A DNA stretch of 53,257 nt from Microcyclospora pomicola (lineage: Eukaryota > Ascomycota > Dothideomycetes > Capnodiales): positions 1 through 53,257 of the forward strand of contig NHNY01000047.1 of assembly GCA_002786065.1 (NCBI GenBank). Reading direction: 5' to 3'. The position numbers were made by a program, and so were the translations under genes. Positions 11,770 through 23,931 of the stretch are shown one piece after another. Each line of letters begins with the position of its first letter. Position 1 is the first letter of the stretch. Under the pieces are notes generated by a model. That model saw only the letters and a program-made list of their open reading frames with translations. It did no database searches and was not told the origin of the DNA.

Positions 11770-12150
11770 CCTATATAGGCTAAGCAGCATCCTGTAGCTC
11801 TCGAGTTAAGCACAACAGAATCTATAGATAGCGAAGTAGATAATAATAGCGATGATATCTCTATAGGCTATGTAGAAAATGTAGAAGGAGATAATCACTA
11901 CACTAATAATAGAAGCGACTTGCAGATTTAGTTAGAGACAGAAAGCGATACTAATAGAGACAGCTTAGGCGACTTCTAGAAGGAGACGATAGACTAGTTA
12001 GAAGGCGAAGAGATAGATGACGAATCTAGTAAAGTCTAAGTATTAGGAGGGCGAAGCAAGCAGTTAGAGCTTAGGCTGCTTTTGCTAGCTAGCAAAAGCG
12101 GCCTAAGCTCCCTCTATATAGCTCGATGTAGTAAAGTCGTAATGCTTAAA
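11770..12150 (+). pseudogene. Acidic protein relic, family unknown
   Basis: One + strand frame reads HPVALELSTTESIDSEVDN, DDISIGYVENVEGDNHYTNN and EGEEIDDESSKV with TAG/TAA at likely Gln positions. It is rich in Asp, Glu and Ser, like a disordered C-terminal tail. It ends next to a 44-bp palindrome. No family recognised. Confidence 0.35.
12067..12110. repeat. 44-bp near-perfect palindrome without loop
   Basis: Two 22-nt arms meet at 12088/12089: GAGCTTAGGCTGC on the left and GCGGCCTAAGCTC on the right, with TTTTGCTAG / CTAGCAAAA at the centre. One pair is mismatched (T versus C, a RIP-type difference). Confidence 0.85.
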
Positions 12151-13100
12151 CGAATATTAGTTATCCTTTAACATCCTTCTCTACGAAACAGGACGTACAG
12201 TGTAAAGTACACTACAGACTAAAACATATGCTCTAGCTTCTAGAAGTTTTGATGTGATTTATAAGTCTAGCACTAAATTACTACTCTATTATACTATAGA
12301 GACTCCTTAACTACATTAACTCGATAGGAACTGTATTTTTGTAAGATTTTCTACAATTTCTTCTATGTTCTCTAGCTTGTTTAGCTAGTTTAGGATGATA
12401 CCTATACGTCCTGCTTCTGCACGCGTACCTAGCAGGGCTAAATACACTAGAAGTGAAGTACTATAACTTAAGCTAACTTACTTTCTTCGAGCACGACTCC
12501 GTTATAGGCTGCGCGTTCCGTCGCTAGGACTTTCGCTAGTTAACTTGCCCGACCTAGGAAAGCTAAAATCAACCGCAACGGTGAGGTGCGCTATCGAATA
12601 GTGTTAATAGGACGAGGTAGACTAGTAGTATATATAGAACGTAAAACTGTTGATAGACGAGAAACTAGACACAGACGGCCTAAAGGTCCCACGCCGTAGA
12701 TCACTTCCTAACCCTAGGGGAGCACCTACATAATCACATAATCAGTGCCCCCGAGAAAGGGCTTAAACCGTCTACGCCGGTCGGCAAACTGTGCGTACGC
12801 GTCTCGGCCTAACTTACTTACGATAACATTAAGATATGTCCTCCACACTACGATACATAGCCGCAGTAATAGTAAGAAGCGATGCTAGTGTAGTAGCTAG
12901 AGGATGTTCGAGGCGGAAGCTAAGTTCCGCGCTTAAAGGCCGTAGTAATAGCAATACTTCTACACGATCGACCCGAGAGAAGCAATGTAGATATAGCTGT
13001 AGTCCTAGCCAGATCGGCCTAATAGATGAAACCCTCGGAGGAAGCTGCCTAACGTTTATAGGAAGACTAATTAGCCCTTAAGCGAAAGCGCTATAGGGAT
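12151..13100. other. Unassigned RIP-affected sequence
   Basis: An open stretch of 81 codons at 12836-13081 on the + strand is Ser/Arg-rich and looks like chance or an antisense shadow. No domain, RNA gene or element end was recognised. Confidence 0.35.
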
Positions 13101-14800
13101 TGGTCGCTTTAATCTGTCGAGATCCGACGATCAAAGCTGATCTGTCGTATATATTGTAATAATATCTAGCGGCTATTCACCTTCTCCTCTTATCGCTTCT
13201 CCTTCGCCTATCTAAGAATATAGTTCTCTTCCATCGCTACAACTACCTTAGCCCTAGCTACACTAGTAACGCTATATCCGTTTTAACGGCATAAGGACCT
13301 AGAGCAACATCCTATCTATCCTAAGACTTTACTAGCTACCTCTTAGAGCACCGTAAGCGGAACACTACAGTGCAACCTAGTAGCTTGTACAAATTGTCGG
13401 AGCTTCTACGCCTGCCGCCGTAGGGAACCAGCGTAGTAGGTGCCGTCTAAGTCTATGCGCTAGGAAGCGTACCCTGACTGTGCGGATCTTAGCTTCTATT
13501 ACGACACTTTGCAATACTGCCGATGTAAGATCTATTAAACCTGCAGCCTTAGCCTAGGCAACGTGCCTTATAACAGTGCTTTACACTCCGACAGCAGAGT
13601 GTCTAATTAAGAAAAGGCCGCTCCTTTAGTAGGCTCTACGCTAAGCCACAGTTCTAGTCGTTCAGATCCGAACGAGATCGTAGTCGGTGAACTAGCTAGC
13701 AACAGTCGCGAGCTATTAATCGTCGCTTTAGATGACTAGAGGCTTACTTACATGCCCTAAGCAAAATGTCGCCTTAGTTTTAGCCGGACGGTCCTGTACG
13801 ACAGAAATTTCTACTTAACGATTTTCGAGTTTAGAGCCTAAACAATAGTGCTTTCTTAAGCGATCCATTCGCTGTAATTGTATTATAATCATTCAAACCT
13901 AGTTTACCATTTCTCTTAGGGAAACTGTCGCGCGAGGCATAGCCTGCCTATATGTTGACAATACAGGATACTACTATCTTTCCCTAGACATTCGACTGAA
14001 AACAGTTGTCTCTATACGTTTAGTTAGCAATCTCGTTTTCTAGGCACTACACGATAGAGCAAGAGGCATTAGCGAAAAAAGAGTAGCTTAAGACATAAAC
14101 GACAAGTTTAGCACGATCCGGATCAAGTTATTTACATGTAGTACTCTCTAAGAATAGTATAACATGCTAGGGAGCGAAATGAACCAACTTAGGTCGAAAC
14201 TCGTCGCATTAGCTTCTATAGCGGTAGTCTAGACTCCTACAAACGAGATGCTCAAAGATCAGCCTTCGAATCAACTTGTCTATAACATTACTACCTAGCT
14301 GTTCCTAACGACTCTTAGCCCCTAGCAAAGACGACTTATCTACTACACCTATACGAAAGGTATAACGAGGAGGCGAATATCGCAAGATTTAATAGACAGA
14401 GATCTTAGGCAGAGGATTTCTGCAAGCGGTCGCCTTATTGAACATAGCGTGAATTGTCTAATGCTTAACTTCCACTAGAGGCTTATTATAAAGCTAACAA
14501 AAGATAAGTAAGACGTTAGCAGTAGTTAGAAGGTTGTAGGACAAAAGTCCGTCCTCTTTCTATAATCGAGCTTTAGGTAGGTATACAACTTATGCTAGTA
14601 GTCTTGTCTTGTGCTAATAAGACGTTATATAGAGAATTACTACTAAAATAGTGGCCGTACGATAGGGTTTACCTCGTACGTGCCCTCGCTGCGACTGCTA
14701 ATATGATAAAGAGCGATTAAGGAAGCGCGAGCAGTAGTATAACTTTTGTGCGAGGGAAGTTTGTATGCGTAATTGATCTGTATAAACGCTAGCGCTCTCT
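13100..14800 (-). pseudogene. Unidentified protein relic
   Basis: A minus-strand frame stays open apart from RIP-type stops across roughly 14500-13900. Readable pieces are RYTFRIGVVDKSSLLGAKSR, NVIDKLIRRLIFEHLVCRS, DPDRAKLVVYVLSYSFFANA and IVVSCIVNI, followed by AGYASRDS. Regular hydrophobic spacing and few indels argue for former coding. Further segments near 13440-13560 (VVIEAKIRTVRVRFLAHRLR) may be a continuation in another frame. I do not recognise the family. Confidence 0.45.
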
Positions 14801-14837
14801 ATACGATAAGGACGATTATTCTCTTCGTACTACACCT

Positions 14838-15565
14838 ATAACCCCTATCCCTGTGTTACAGAGACCCTACATGCCGGAGTGTACAAACAGGTACATCACC
14901 TTTTATACCTGTTTCCTCTAACTAGTCTGCCTTAGTAGTCTATAGCACTGTAACAATCGATTGTCTATTAACTACTAACTACATCCCGCTTACTTTGATC
15001 ACGATGCTACGCTCCTACTATAGCATATAGGAGGTAACAGCATTGTTATGCTCTTCTTTATTAGGCCTTAAGAATCTCGTATTATTATTGCAAGCAAGCT
15101 ATATTAGCCTACAGACCGTTATAGCTTAGCATATCGTACACCTTACCTAGCTATACATAACAAAGGTGGTCTAGACAGTATATAACATCGTCGTATCGTT
15201 ATTACAAGGTTGTGTGTCTTATTATAGCTGCTGCTAAGATGCTGCGCAATAAGGCGTTTGTTCGTAGAAGCTGCAGTAGCCGATCGTGCGTAGCTTAACT
15301 AGCGCTATGTTAGCAGGTCATCTGCTACGTGCGCTTCGCTATAAGCATCGCGCTCTCGCTAATAGTCTATACAACTATAATTTCACCGTTATAATTCTCT
15401 AATATAACTTATATAGCGACAAGTATCATGCTAATTAGTTGCTTCACACCCTTTATTGTGTGACCTCCTCGACCATTCTTAGCTAGATCTGCGAGATCTG
15501 CGAGACCTGCGTCTACTTTGTAACAGAACTTTATCGCTACTATTATAGTACTGTGTCCATCGCTA
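14838..15565 (-). repeat. Dispersed repeat family 1, copy B
   Basis: Reverse complement of copy A, directly downstream of the NB-ARC/TPR gene at 15590-18390. It has the same spacing to the TPR C-terminus as copy A has to the TPR relic at 5017-5530, so gene end and repeat were duplicated together in inverted orientation. Confidence 0.75.
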
Positions 15566-15740
15566 TAGCTAATCATCTAACAAGCGTACTTACGCAAGAT
15601 AGTCTAATGATGCTTACATATGCAGTCGCTAGATGTGCGTAAGAGTCGCTATAGTAGAGTGTGTATTCGGATATTCTAAACCTAATGTCTTCTAGCAGCC
15701 TTTAAGCGTTTCTGCCTGTAACGCCTCTACTTCTACTAAT

Positions 15741-16760
15741 CGTTCTTAACTAGTATATATTATAGCAAGGTTATTCATGCTCGTTAGCGTGTCTAGATGC
15801 TCCTCGCTAAGCACCCTCCTCCTCGTCTCTATTACCGACACCTCTAGCTCCTCTGCCTCCTTCTATCGCTCTTGCCTATAATATGTCGACGCTAGATTGC
15901 CTATGCTCGTTAGCGTCGAAGGATGCTCCTTGCTAAGCACCCTCCTCCTTATCTCTATTACCGACACCTCTAGCTCCTCTGCCTCCTTCTATCGCTCTTA
16001 CCTACAATATGTCGACGCTAGATTGCCTATGCTCGTTAGCGTTAAGGGATGCTCTTCGCTAAGCACCCTCCTTCTCGTCTCTATTACCGTCACCTCTAGC
16101 TCCTCTGCCTCCTTCTATCGCTCTTGCCTACAATATGTCGACGCTAGATTACCTATGCTCGTTAGCGTCAAGGGATGCTCTTCGCTAAGCACCCTCCTTC
16201 TCGTCTCTATTACCGTCACCTCTAGCTCCTCCGCCTTCTTCTATCGCCCTTGTTTATAGTATGTCGACGCTAGATTGCCTATGCTTATTAGGGTTAAAGG
16301 ATGCTTCTCGCTAAGCACCCTCCTCGTTGTCTCTATTACTGTCACCTCTAGCTACTCCGCTTTCTTCTATCGCCCTTAATTGTAATATATTAACGCTAGA
16401 TTGCACATGCTCGAGAGCGTATTAGGATGCTCCTCTCTAAGCACCCTCCTCCTCGTCTCCATCACTGTTACCTCTAGCTCCTCCGCTTCCTTCTATCGCC
16501 CTTAATTGCGGTATGTCAACGCTAGATTGCCTATGCTTGTTAGCGTGTCCGGATGCTCCTTACTAAGCACCCTCCTCCTCGTCTCTATTACCGTCACCTT
16601 TAGCTCCTCCGCTTCCTTCTATCGCCCTTGATTCCAGTATATCGACGCTAGATTAGCTATGCTCGAGAGCGTGTTAGGATGCTCCTCGCTAAGCACCCTC
16701 CTCCTCGTCTCTATTACCGTTACCTCTAGCTCCTCTGCTTCCTTCTACTGCCCTTAAATC
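15741..16760 (-). repeat. Eight 126-bp tandem repeats encoding 42-residue TPRs
   Basis: The motif ATGCTCGTTAGCGT (or a variant) recurs at about 15777, 15903, 16029, 16155, 16281, 16407, 16532 and 16658, a period of 126 bp. Each unit encodes a TPR of the kinesin-light-chain type (A-E-E-L-E-V-x-V-I-E-T-R-R-R-V-L). High similarity between units indicates recent expansion or conversion. Confidence 0.85.
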
Positions 16761-18029
16761 CGATATACTATAGCAACTATCGCTATGCTCTATAAAGTCA
16801 GCTAGCTTTTATCGCTAGCCTATGCCGATCGTATAGTTATTGAAGCTAACGCTATCATCAAAGCCTCGTTATACGCCCCTTACATATACGTATACTATAC
16901 ACACTTATACATCACCGATGCCTACTCTAGTCGCCTACTCTCGCTTTTAGGCTAGTGTCGCACGACACCTTTAGTATACGGTAATAGTGTACGGCACACT
17001 GCCTAGTTCTTATAGTTTCTAGTCGGGAACAACGTATCTAGACTATGTACAAACCGACCTAGCACTTCCTTAAGTCGATCGTGCTCGTCTAACTACATCT
17101 GCGACGCGTCCTGTACTAGCTAATGCATTTCCTAAGTTAGTGCGTCGTATGTAGCAGACACAAACGAGAAGTTGCGTAGCAAGACGAGGTCCTCTTCGAA
17201 GTCGGAGGTATTAGGGGACTCCTCGTTATCCTTAACATATGCTCGGAGCAGTCTCTCTAGCATAGCGACCCGATCACAGAAGCTTATAAACGATAGCAGC
17301 TCCGTAGCAGACCGTTATATTCGATAGATGTACTCGAACGAAAGCTGCTATGTTAGCAGCACCGAGTTGCTCGCGTCTCTATAGTAGTTCGGCAGTAGGA
17401 CATAGCGGCGTAGGAGACTCGTCCGAGACTAACAGCTCTGCTCGATCTCTGTATAATACTGCTGCACCGAGCATCGTAGCTTCCGCGTACGAATGTACGC
17501 CGCTACTTAGGTGATCGTAAGTAGCATACACTCTAGTGCACGCACGAGTAGTAGACCATCTTCGCTTAGCTATTTTAGCTTGCTCGTAAGCAGCGCTTCG
17601 GCCTCTACTTCGCTTATCGGCGTCACCTCGACGATGTCGTCCTTAAACATGTCTAGCTTCAGCGCCTCGCTCTTGCTCCGCGACGTAACTATTATACGTC
17701 TATAGTCGCAGACTAGAAAGTAATCTATCTGCCGTTTCGCTAGTAGCTCTGCGTCTAGCGTCGCTAGCGGCTCGAGGAGGAACTCAGCATCGTCCGCGTT
17801 GTCTAGCACTACTAGCTAGCTTCCTTTGCGCTAGCCTAACAGCTAACTTCCGACGAGCCCGAGTATGTTAGCCTTAGGATCCTTCCTCCTATAGAGCCTA
17901 AGCCGATCGGCGACCTCGCGCACGCTCTCCTCGAACCGCGCTGCGTTGCTCGCGTGGATCCAGAGTACCTACGTCTCCGCTAACTAACGACAGACCTACT
18001 ACGCATACTCGATCGCGAGCTGTGATTTT

Positions 18030-18085
18030 CTGGTCGTTGTATGTTAGCAATGCCGCGACAGCGATCATCGTACTCGTGCGCCTAC
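18030..18085 (-). other. Intron inside the Walker A codons of the NLR-like gene
   Basis: The donor GTAGGC directly follows GLGGVG, the branch-like GCTAAC is central and the acceptor is CCAG. Removing 56 bp joins GG to A and yields GVGKSQLAIEYA in frame, which makes the call convincing. Confidence 0.75.
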
Positions 18086-18618
18086 CCTACGCCCCCGAGC
18101 CCTATTAACGCGACTCGTCCTACTAGCACAGACAACCTCGTACTGATCTGCTCTGTTACTGTCGTCCGCTCTACGAAGTCTGGATCGCGCCAGTATAGCA
18201 CATTAGAGAAGGGTGTAAGCAGTGTCTCGGACCGTGCTAGTGTCGCGTCGCTGTTAGCATTTCATCGCGGATCGCGCGTAGTCGCTAGCCTTGACTTACT
18301 AGGCGCGAAGTGGATCGGACTATAGTTGATCCCTATTTGCAGCCTATAGTTGTTGTTGCCGAAAGCGATGTCTACGTAGGGAGGCGCTATTATATGCTTA
18401 AACGTAAGACGTCGGGCTTAGAGGCATTTATTAAGGCGTCCGCTGTTGAAGGTCGTGATCTAGAGCTAGCCTAAGACTTCATAACAGTAAGCGCTAGCCT
18501 GTGATTCGTCTAAGCCTGATACGGCTCTATCAACACCGCTATTTATAGATTTCTGTAACTCCTTCGCTCTTATATATCGTGTTCCTCGCTTTTACTATAG
18601 TGTCTTCTGCCTAACATT

Positions 18619-20276
18619 AGGACATACCTCGAGTAAAAGACGACCTGATTAGCATCGTAAGACAGATGAGCACAAACATGATCACAAGCCTAGACGAGCT
18701 ACCTCCGACTACTAGATAGTATCGTCTGTATAGACGTCTATCGTAGAGAGATAAAGCTGCAAAGCAGCAATATCTTTCGGCACTAGAGGAGAAAGCTCTT
18801 GCTAGATTTATGCTCTACATAGCCTATAGTCGTCGTCCGCTCCTAGTTAAGTTATTACGAGTCCTTACGCAGACGATTCGTCGTTAAAGATCTTCCACAT
18901 TCTAAATGCCTATAGCTAATAATGTGCCTTTGCTAGGGAAGAACTAGCCGCAGGGCTTCTATAAGCGCCATCTAGAACTAAAGGCTCGCCGAGCAAAAGC
19001 CATCGACTGTAACCGACATAAGTACAACATCTATAAGAAAGTCTCGGAGTGGTTCTCTATTATTAGGGAATAGCTAAACTACCTATCGATCTTAGAAGAG
19101 AACGTGTATAACATAGATAAGACTAGTGTGCTTTTAAGCGTGCTCGGCTTATTAAAAGTTTTAGTCGACTGTGACGAGCTTCGTGTAGCGCGGCTATCAA
19201 GTGTGCAGCGGACGTTAATTACAGCAATCGAATACATCTCTACTAACAGTAGGTATCTTAACCCTCTTATTATTTAGCTAGCTGCTACCTACTGTAGCAC
19301 ATAGACAGCCTTACCCACGCCTAGTTAGCACTTCGCCTGTTCTAAATCTAGGTATACTAACACTGCGATCAGCTTATACTAGGTGTAGCATATGTTCGAT
19401 CCTCTTACCTAAGCTCGAGCAAAAGGTCGACCCCGCCTGCTTATTAGTAATAGCTTCGGCACACATAAATCTCTCGAAGTCTTAACCTATTACTTCTAGA
19501 ACAACATTATCTTATGTAGACTGCCCTTACATACCTCCTATAAGCTTTAGCTATATAACATTAGTATGTTCGGACCGCTTAAGACAGCATATCGCGAGCA
19601 GGTCGAGCGCTTGTATCGCAGTAGTGCGAACAAGATTAGTAAGCAGCATTTCACATCGTATTATTAGAAGGCCTAGCAAGCTGCCTTTACGTCGCGCAAC
19701 ATCTATGTAAGCTAGGCTAAGGCGGGTCTCTTCCTGTTTAACCCGGATCGTGTGCTTAGTAGGATGTAGCGTCCTATAGCAGCACGCGAGACTAGAGGGG
19801 AGATGATAATAGATTATGCATTGCCTACCCCTAAGCAGATCTTACGCACGCCGACTATAATAGTGAGTTTCTATAATGTACGACGTAAACTAGAGAAGTA
19901 GCTAGATCTGTACGATAGTTAATTAAGATAGTATCTTAAGAAAATTGCACATGTAGTAGAGAAGGTGTTTGCTGATCGAGCTCTCCTCTTTAACGAGAAC
20001 AAGCTCTTATTCGAGCAGAATAACGAGAAAACAACGCGGGAATCGACGCAGGTAACGATAGTCGGAAGAGCTAAGGTAATGTCGTACAACGACATCGTCG
20101 AAGCATAGAGGAAGCGTGATAAGAAGGAACTAGGAAAACCATTTACAAAGAAGGCGACTAAGATGCCTCGAGTGCCTATAGCTATGATGTTAAGCTCGGC
20201 TAATTAAGAGGCTCTAGAAGTATAGCGAGAGATAGAAACCTTAGGGTTGCTATAGTACTATTATGTCTTAAACTTG
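18619..20276 (+). pseudogene. Pogo/Fot1-type transposase (DDE_1 superfamily), RIP-inactivated
   Basis: N-terminal DELPPTTR and DKAAKQQYLSALEEKALARF fit the pogo/Fot1 helix-turn-helix region. QGFYKRHLELKARRAKAID is the CENP-B-type HTH that binds terminal repeats. The catalytic core starts at EENVYNIDKTSV (normally NMDETG): the first Asp is kept and the following Glu is Lys. It continues with RYLNPLII, ISNSFGTHKSLEVL (normally CDGFGTH; catalytic Asp to Asn), NNIILCRLPLHTSYKL, MFGPLKTAYREQVERLYR and AKAGLFLFNPDRVL. Numerous TAA/TAG interrupt it, so it is inactive both by stops and by loss of the second catalytic Asp. Repeat copies C (families 1 and 2) lie downstream. Confidence 0.85.
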
Positions 20277-20659
20277 AATAGAGATCGTTTAATGTGATAG
20301 ACACACATACAACTTCTACATATTAAGACCAAACCTTACATCCTTACTTACTGTTCTACGTCGAAGAACTGTAGTTAATGCCTGTTTACATGCCCTCGTT
20401 ATGTTCGCTAAACGTAATCGATATCCCTTCGCTCCTCTCCGCTGCTTTAACCGCTTCTTCCTAGCGAGACTTCGAGGATAATTTAGCAAGCAAAGTTCGA
20501 GCTTACTAGAGCGCTTCTGCAAGTTCTTTAAGGTTTATAACAGTAGCATCTCGATCGTCATTATCCTTGTTAGTAGATTTATCTGTTAGGCTAATCTGTA
20601 CTTCTGCTAGAGCACGCTCGACGGTTGCGATCTTATTTCCTATGCTATTGCTAAGTTAT

Positions 20660-21377
20660 AGCGGTATACACAATACTACGATAGTAGCGACGAAGTTCTG
20701 TTACAAAGTAGACGCAGATCTCGTAGATCTAGCTAGGAGTGGTCGAGGAGGTTACATAATAAAGGGTGTGAAGCAACTAATTAGCATAATGCTTGTCGCT
20801 ACATAAGTTACATTAGAGAATTATAACGGTGAAATTATAGTTGTATAGACTATAGGCGACAGGCGCGATGCTTATAGCGAAGCGTATATAGCAGATAACC
20901 TGCTAATACAGCGCTATTTAAGCTACGCACGATCGGCTACTACGGCTTCGACGAACAAACGCCTTATTACGCAGCATCTTAGTAGTAGCTATAATAAGAC
21001 ACACAACCTTATAACAACGATACAACAGTGTTATATACTAATTAGACTACCTTTGTCGTGTATAGCTAGGTAAGGTGTACGATATACTAAGCTTTAACGG
21101 TCTGTAGGCCGATATAGCTTGCTTGTAGTAACAATAAGAGAATCTCGAGGCATAATGAAGAAGAGCGTGACGATGCTTCTACCTCCTATATGCTACGTTA
21201 GGAGTGTAGCGTCGCGATCAAAGTGAGCGGGATGTAGTTAGCAGTAGATACATAATCGATTGCGATAGTACTATAGAGGACTAAGGCAGACTAGTAAGAG
21301 GAAACAGGTGTAAAAGGTGATGTGCTAGTTTATACACTCCGGCACGCAGGGTTTCTATAACATAGGGACAGGGGTTA
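20660..21377 (+). repeat. Dispersed repeat family 1, copy C
   Basis: Parallel to copy A over its whole length (ACACAATACTACGAT at the start, GGGACAGGGGTTA at the end). It directly abuts a family 2 repeat at the TA. Confidence 0.75.
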
Positions 21378-21679
21378 GGCTACTAGCGTAAGAGGTAGGC
21401 TATGTTTATTGATGTGTTTTAACTACCTATTAGCCTCCTAACGAGCTGTAGTATAATGCGAAGATTTAGCGCAAATCTAGTTATACACTTCGATAGCGGA
21501 TCTCTAGATATTATAGGCACCTCTCGATATGAAAATAGTTAGAAACAGTGCGCGATAGGTCGACGATCAAAGTGTTTACTAAGGGAAAGACTAGGAATAC
21601 GAGGGTAGTAAGATAGCTTACAAAATCCACGTTTGCGTCCTATTACGCAGGGTGTCCTACTACGTAGGGACGGACGTTA
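21378..21679 (-). repeat. Dispersed repeat family 2, short copy
   Basis: Reverse complement of 24533-24835. Its terminus reads ACGTCCGTCCCTACGTAGTA on the minus strand next to TA. Only the terminal ~300 bp are present. Confidence 0.7.
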
Positions 21680-23520
21680 CTCTATCTATATGCCTAGTAT
21701 AGCTCTACTAAGCTCTCGGATCCAACCTATGCTAAGACTCCCTCTTTGTACCGATTAGCTTTAACGGGTTAATACTCGAGCTTAATTAGTCGGACATTCA
21801 ATCTTTTCGTAGCTAACACTTGTGACCTAACTTCTTCGCGAAGTATAGCATCCCTAGAGACTGAACATCATTTAGCGACACCTTACTCTAGTAAGGCTTA
21901 ACTTATATACCTGTTACTCCAACTTTCTGTCGTAGATTAATCATCTCCTATTATATATAGCTCTTAATATAGGGCACATTATAGAGTACCTTAAGACGAT
22001 TTGATCTAGACACATCTTCTGCTCCTAATTTTGCATAGGCGTCTGCCGAGATATAGATAGAGATATCGAGCAACTATACCGTAAGTTAAGAGACTCGATC
22101 TTATAAGGTGTTAGAGACTTACTTCGACGCTAATCGCCTTATCGTCTATAATACTCTGTATCTAATTGTATATCTGATTGTAGTATCGCTCGGTCTACTA
22201 GACTACTTTGATCCGACGTGTGTTAGTGCTGTAGTACTTAGACATCTCCGTAAGAGACCTAATTAAGGGTAGTTAGGTAAAAATGCTGTCGCTAGTAGTG
22301 AACATCAACACTGTTCTATAATCTTTAAGATGATAAGACAGGCTATATAGTCCTAAGATCTAGGCTAGACACTTATAGAATAACGTCCTAGACTGTAGCA
22401 GACGTTTGGTCTAGCCATGCCGCTGTCGGATAACTACGAAGATAGAAATAGCTTTACTTTCACCTAGGAGCGTGCGCTACTAGACTATCATGAATGGCTA
22501 ACGCTACACGATAGAGCCCTGTTACATAGTAAGCAGGGTAAGAAAAATGTATTAGCTCGGAGTTATCCTACGTACATAGCTCAACTTCAACTCCATAACT
22601 AGAGAATCGTCGAATTGTTTTGTCTACGAAACTCGAATCAGCTTAAACCTAGATCGCTTCTAGATAACATTGTACAGGATCTGCTACATATACTACAGGA
22701 GAGAGGTCGAGACGAATAACGTAGAAGCTAAGATAAAAAGAAGTCGACTAAACTATCTTTTAACGCGAAGATATTCCTAAAGGGTCACTACTACGACGAT
22801 TGCAAGTACAAAGTGTGTAGACAAGAATAGCTTATAAGTAAAGCGACGAAGTAAGGGTAGAGTCGAAGTCAAGACCAAAGCAGTTAAACACTGTACTACG
22901 TTAGTAAGAATGTAGGACAAAGCTAGACCTAACGTACTATTAGAGCTAGTACCGTATTACTATCGGCTAGACGAGCGCTACGAAGAGCGAGTCCGGCATA
23001 AATCGCACTCTACATCAAAGTTATTAAGCCTATCGATCTATAGATTGACAAGAAGGTTTTTAAAGGCAATCCGATAAGATCTACTACGAAGCTAAGTCGG
23101 TAGAAGCCTAACAATAGCAATATATAAACGATAGCGATCTAGGTAGCCCTTAGACTAGCTTGATTTAGAGAATTAACCCTGTACGTATTGAAAATAGCAG
23201 TAGTTGTCTAGTAAACAATGTATAGGAGAGCTTTAGCTCGTAAAGGGCTAATGTCCCTATAACGGTTCTATAGAAGAAGACAGGGGTAGACTAGATGCCT
23301 AAGTAGGCGACAGGATATTAGGTAGCAGATCAATCTGTAGATTCGAGGGATGTTCGTTTTAAAGATAAGAATAGCAAAATACCTAAGAAGAGTTAAAGCA
23401 CACAGCAGCTAGGAGGTGAAGATTATTATAGTGTAGTAATATATGTTACAGTAAAGGACATCTACTACGCTTAGCTTTATATGCCCTCGCCTAATAAGAT
23501 TAGGAAGGGGGGGGGGAGGA
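21680..23520 (+). pseudogene. Possible gag-like retroelement relic
   Basis: From about 22400 the + strand reads ERALLDYHEWLTLHDRALLH, QLQLHN and RSLLDNIVQDLLHILQERGRD, then FLKGHYYDDCKYKVC, which could be a damaged zinc knuckle or a chance resemblance. It ends with a purine-rich tract containing ten consecutive G (about 23502-23520), like a polypurine tract before an LTR. The first 700 bp hold nothing recognisable. Family uncertain. Confidence 0.35.
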
Positions 23521-23931
23521 ATTCTATTTTTAGCGGGCGTCTGTAGATAGGCGTTTACTTACAATCGGGCGCCTATCTGCAAGCGGTTATCTTCAGCGCT
23601 TACGACTATATATCGCGGCGCTGCATTACTTTATTAGTACTGCGATGCGCGTTAATTAAGCTAACTACTAAACTTAAGAATTATATCCATTCGTAATAGC
23701 GCCGCCCGAAGAACGAAGGAAAAGTTCCGAGCATATAGGATAACATTACTTAAACGTTACTAACGGCTTAGCAAAGACTTTGTAGCGGACATTAAGCTTT
23801 ACGTCTTGCGTAATAGAGAATAGCACTCCTATATAATCCTGCATAGCGTATAGTACTTCTAGAAGCTTAACGTTATGATATAGGAAGCTAACGCTTATAG
23901 AATAACCCGAATCTAGAACCCGTAGTCGAGA

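Larger units (their letters stand above)
15590..18390 (-). pseudogene. NB-ARC/TPR (fungal NLR-like) gene, copy 1, RIP-damaged
   Basis: Starts near FGNNNYRLQIGINY (about 18330-18370), the usual opening of fungal NB-ARC/TPR proteins. RDPDFVERTTVTEQI follows. The P-loop GLGGVG-KSQLAIEYA is split by a 56-bp intron (18030-18085, GTAGGC, branch GCTAAC, CAG); splicing restores Lys-Ser of Walker A. Next come LVLDNADDAEFLLEPLATL (Walker B-like), RRIIVTSRSKSEALKLD and DIVEVTPISEVEAEALL (17570-17809). The arrays end with SFEYI and LLRNFSFVSA (ARC region), about 300 bp without clear homology, then eight TPR repeats. Stops fall at Trp/Gln codons. Such proteins are STAND receptors acting in non-self recognition; the effector domain here is minimal or absent. 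Family assignment is firm, inactivity is clear. Confidence 0.85.

Noticed and set aside
15741-16760. Regular 126-bp repeats as CRISPR-like or satellite array
   Set aside because: Each unit translates on the minus strand as a TPR with conserved residues, and the array sits in an NB-ARC gene frame.
23502-23520. Ten-G run as a G-quadruplex or regulatory site
   Set aside because: It lies at the end of a gag-like relic and is more simply a polypurine tract or slippage run.
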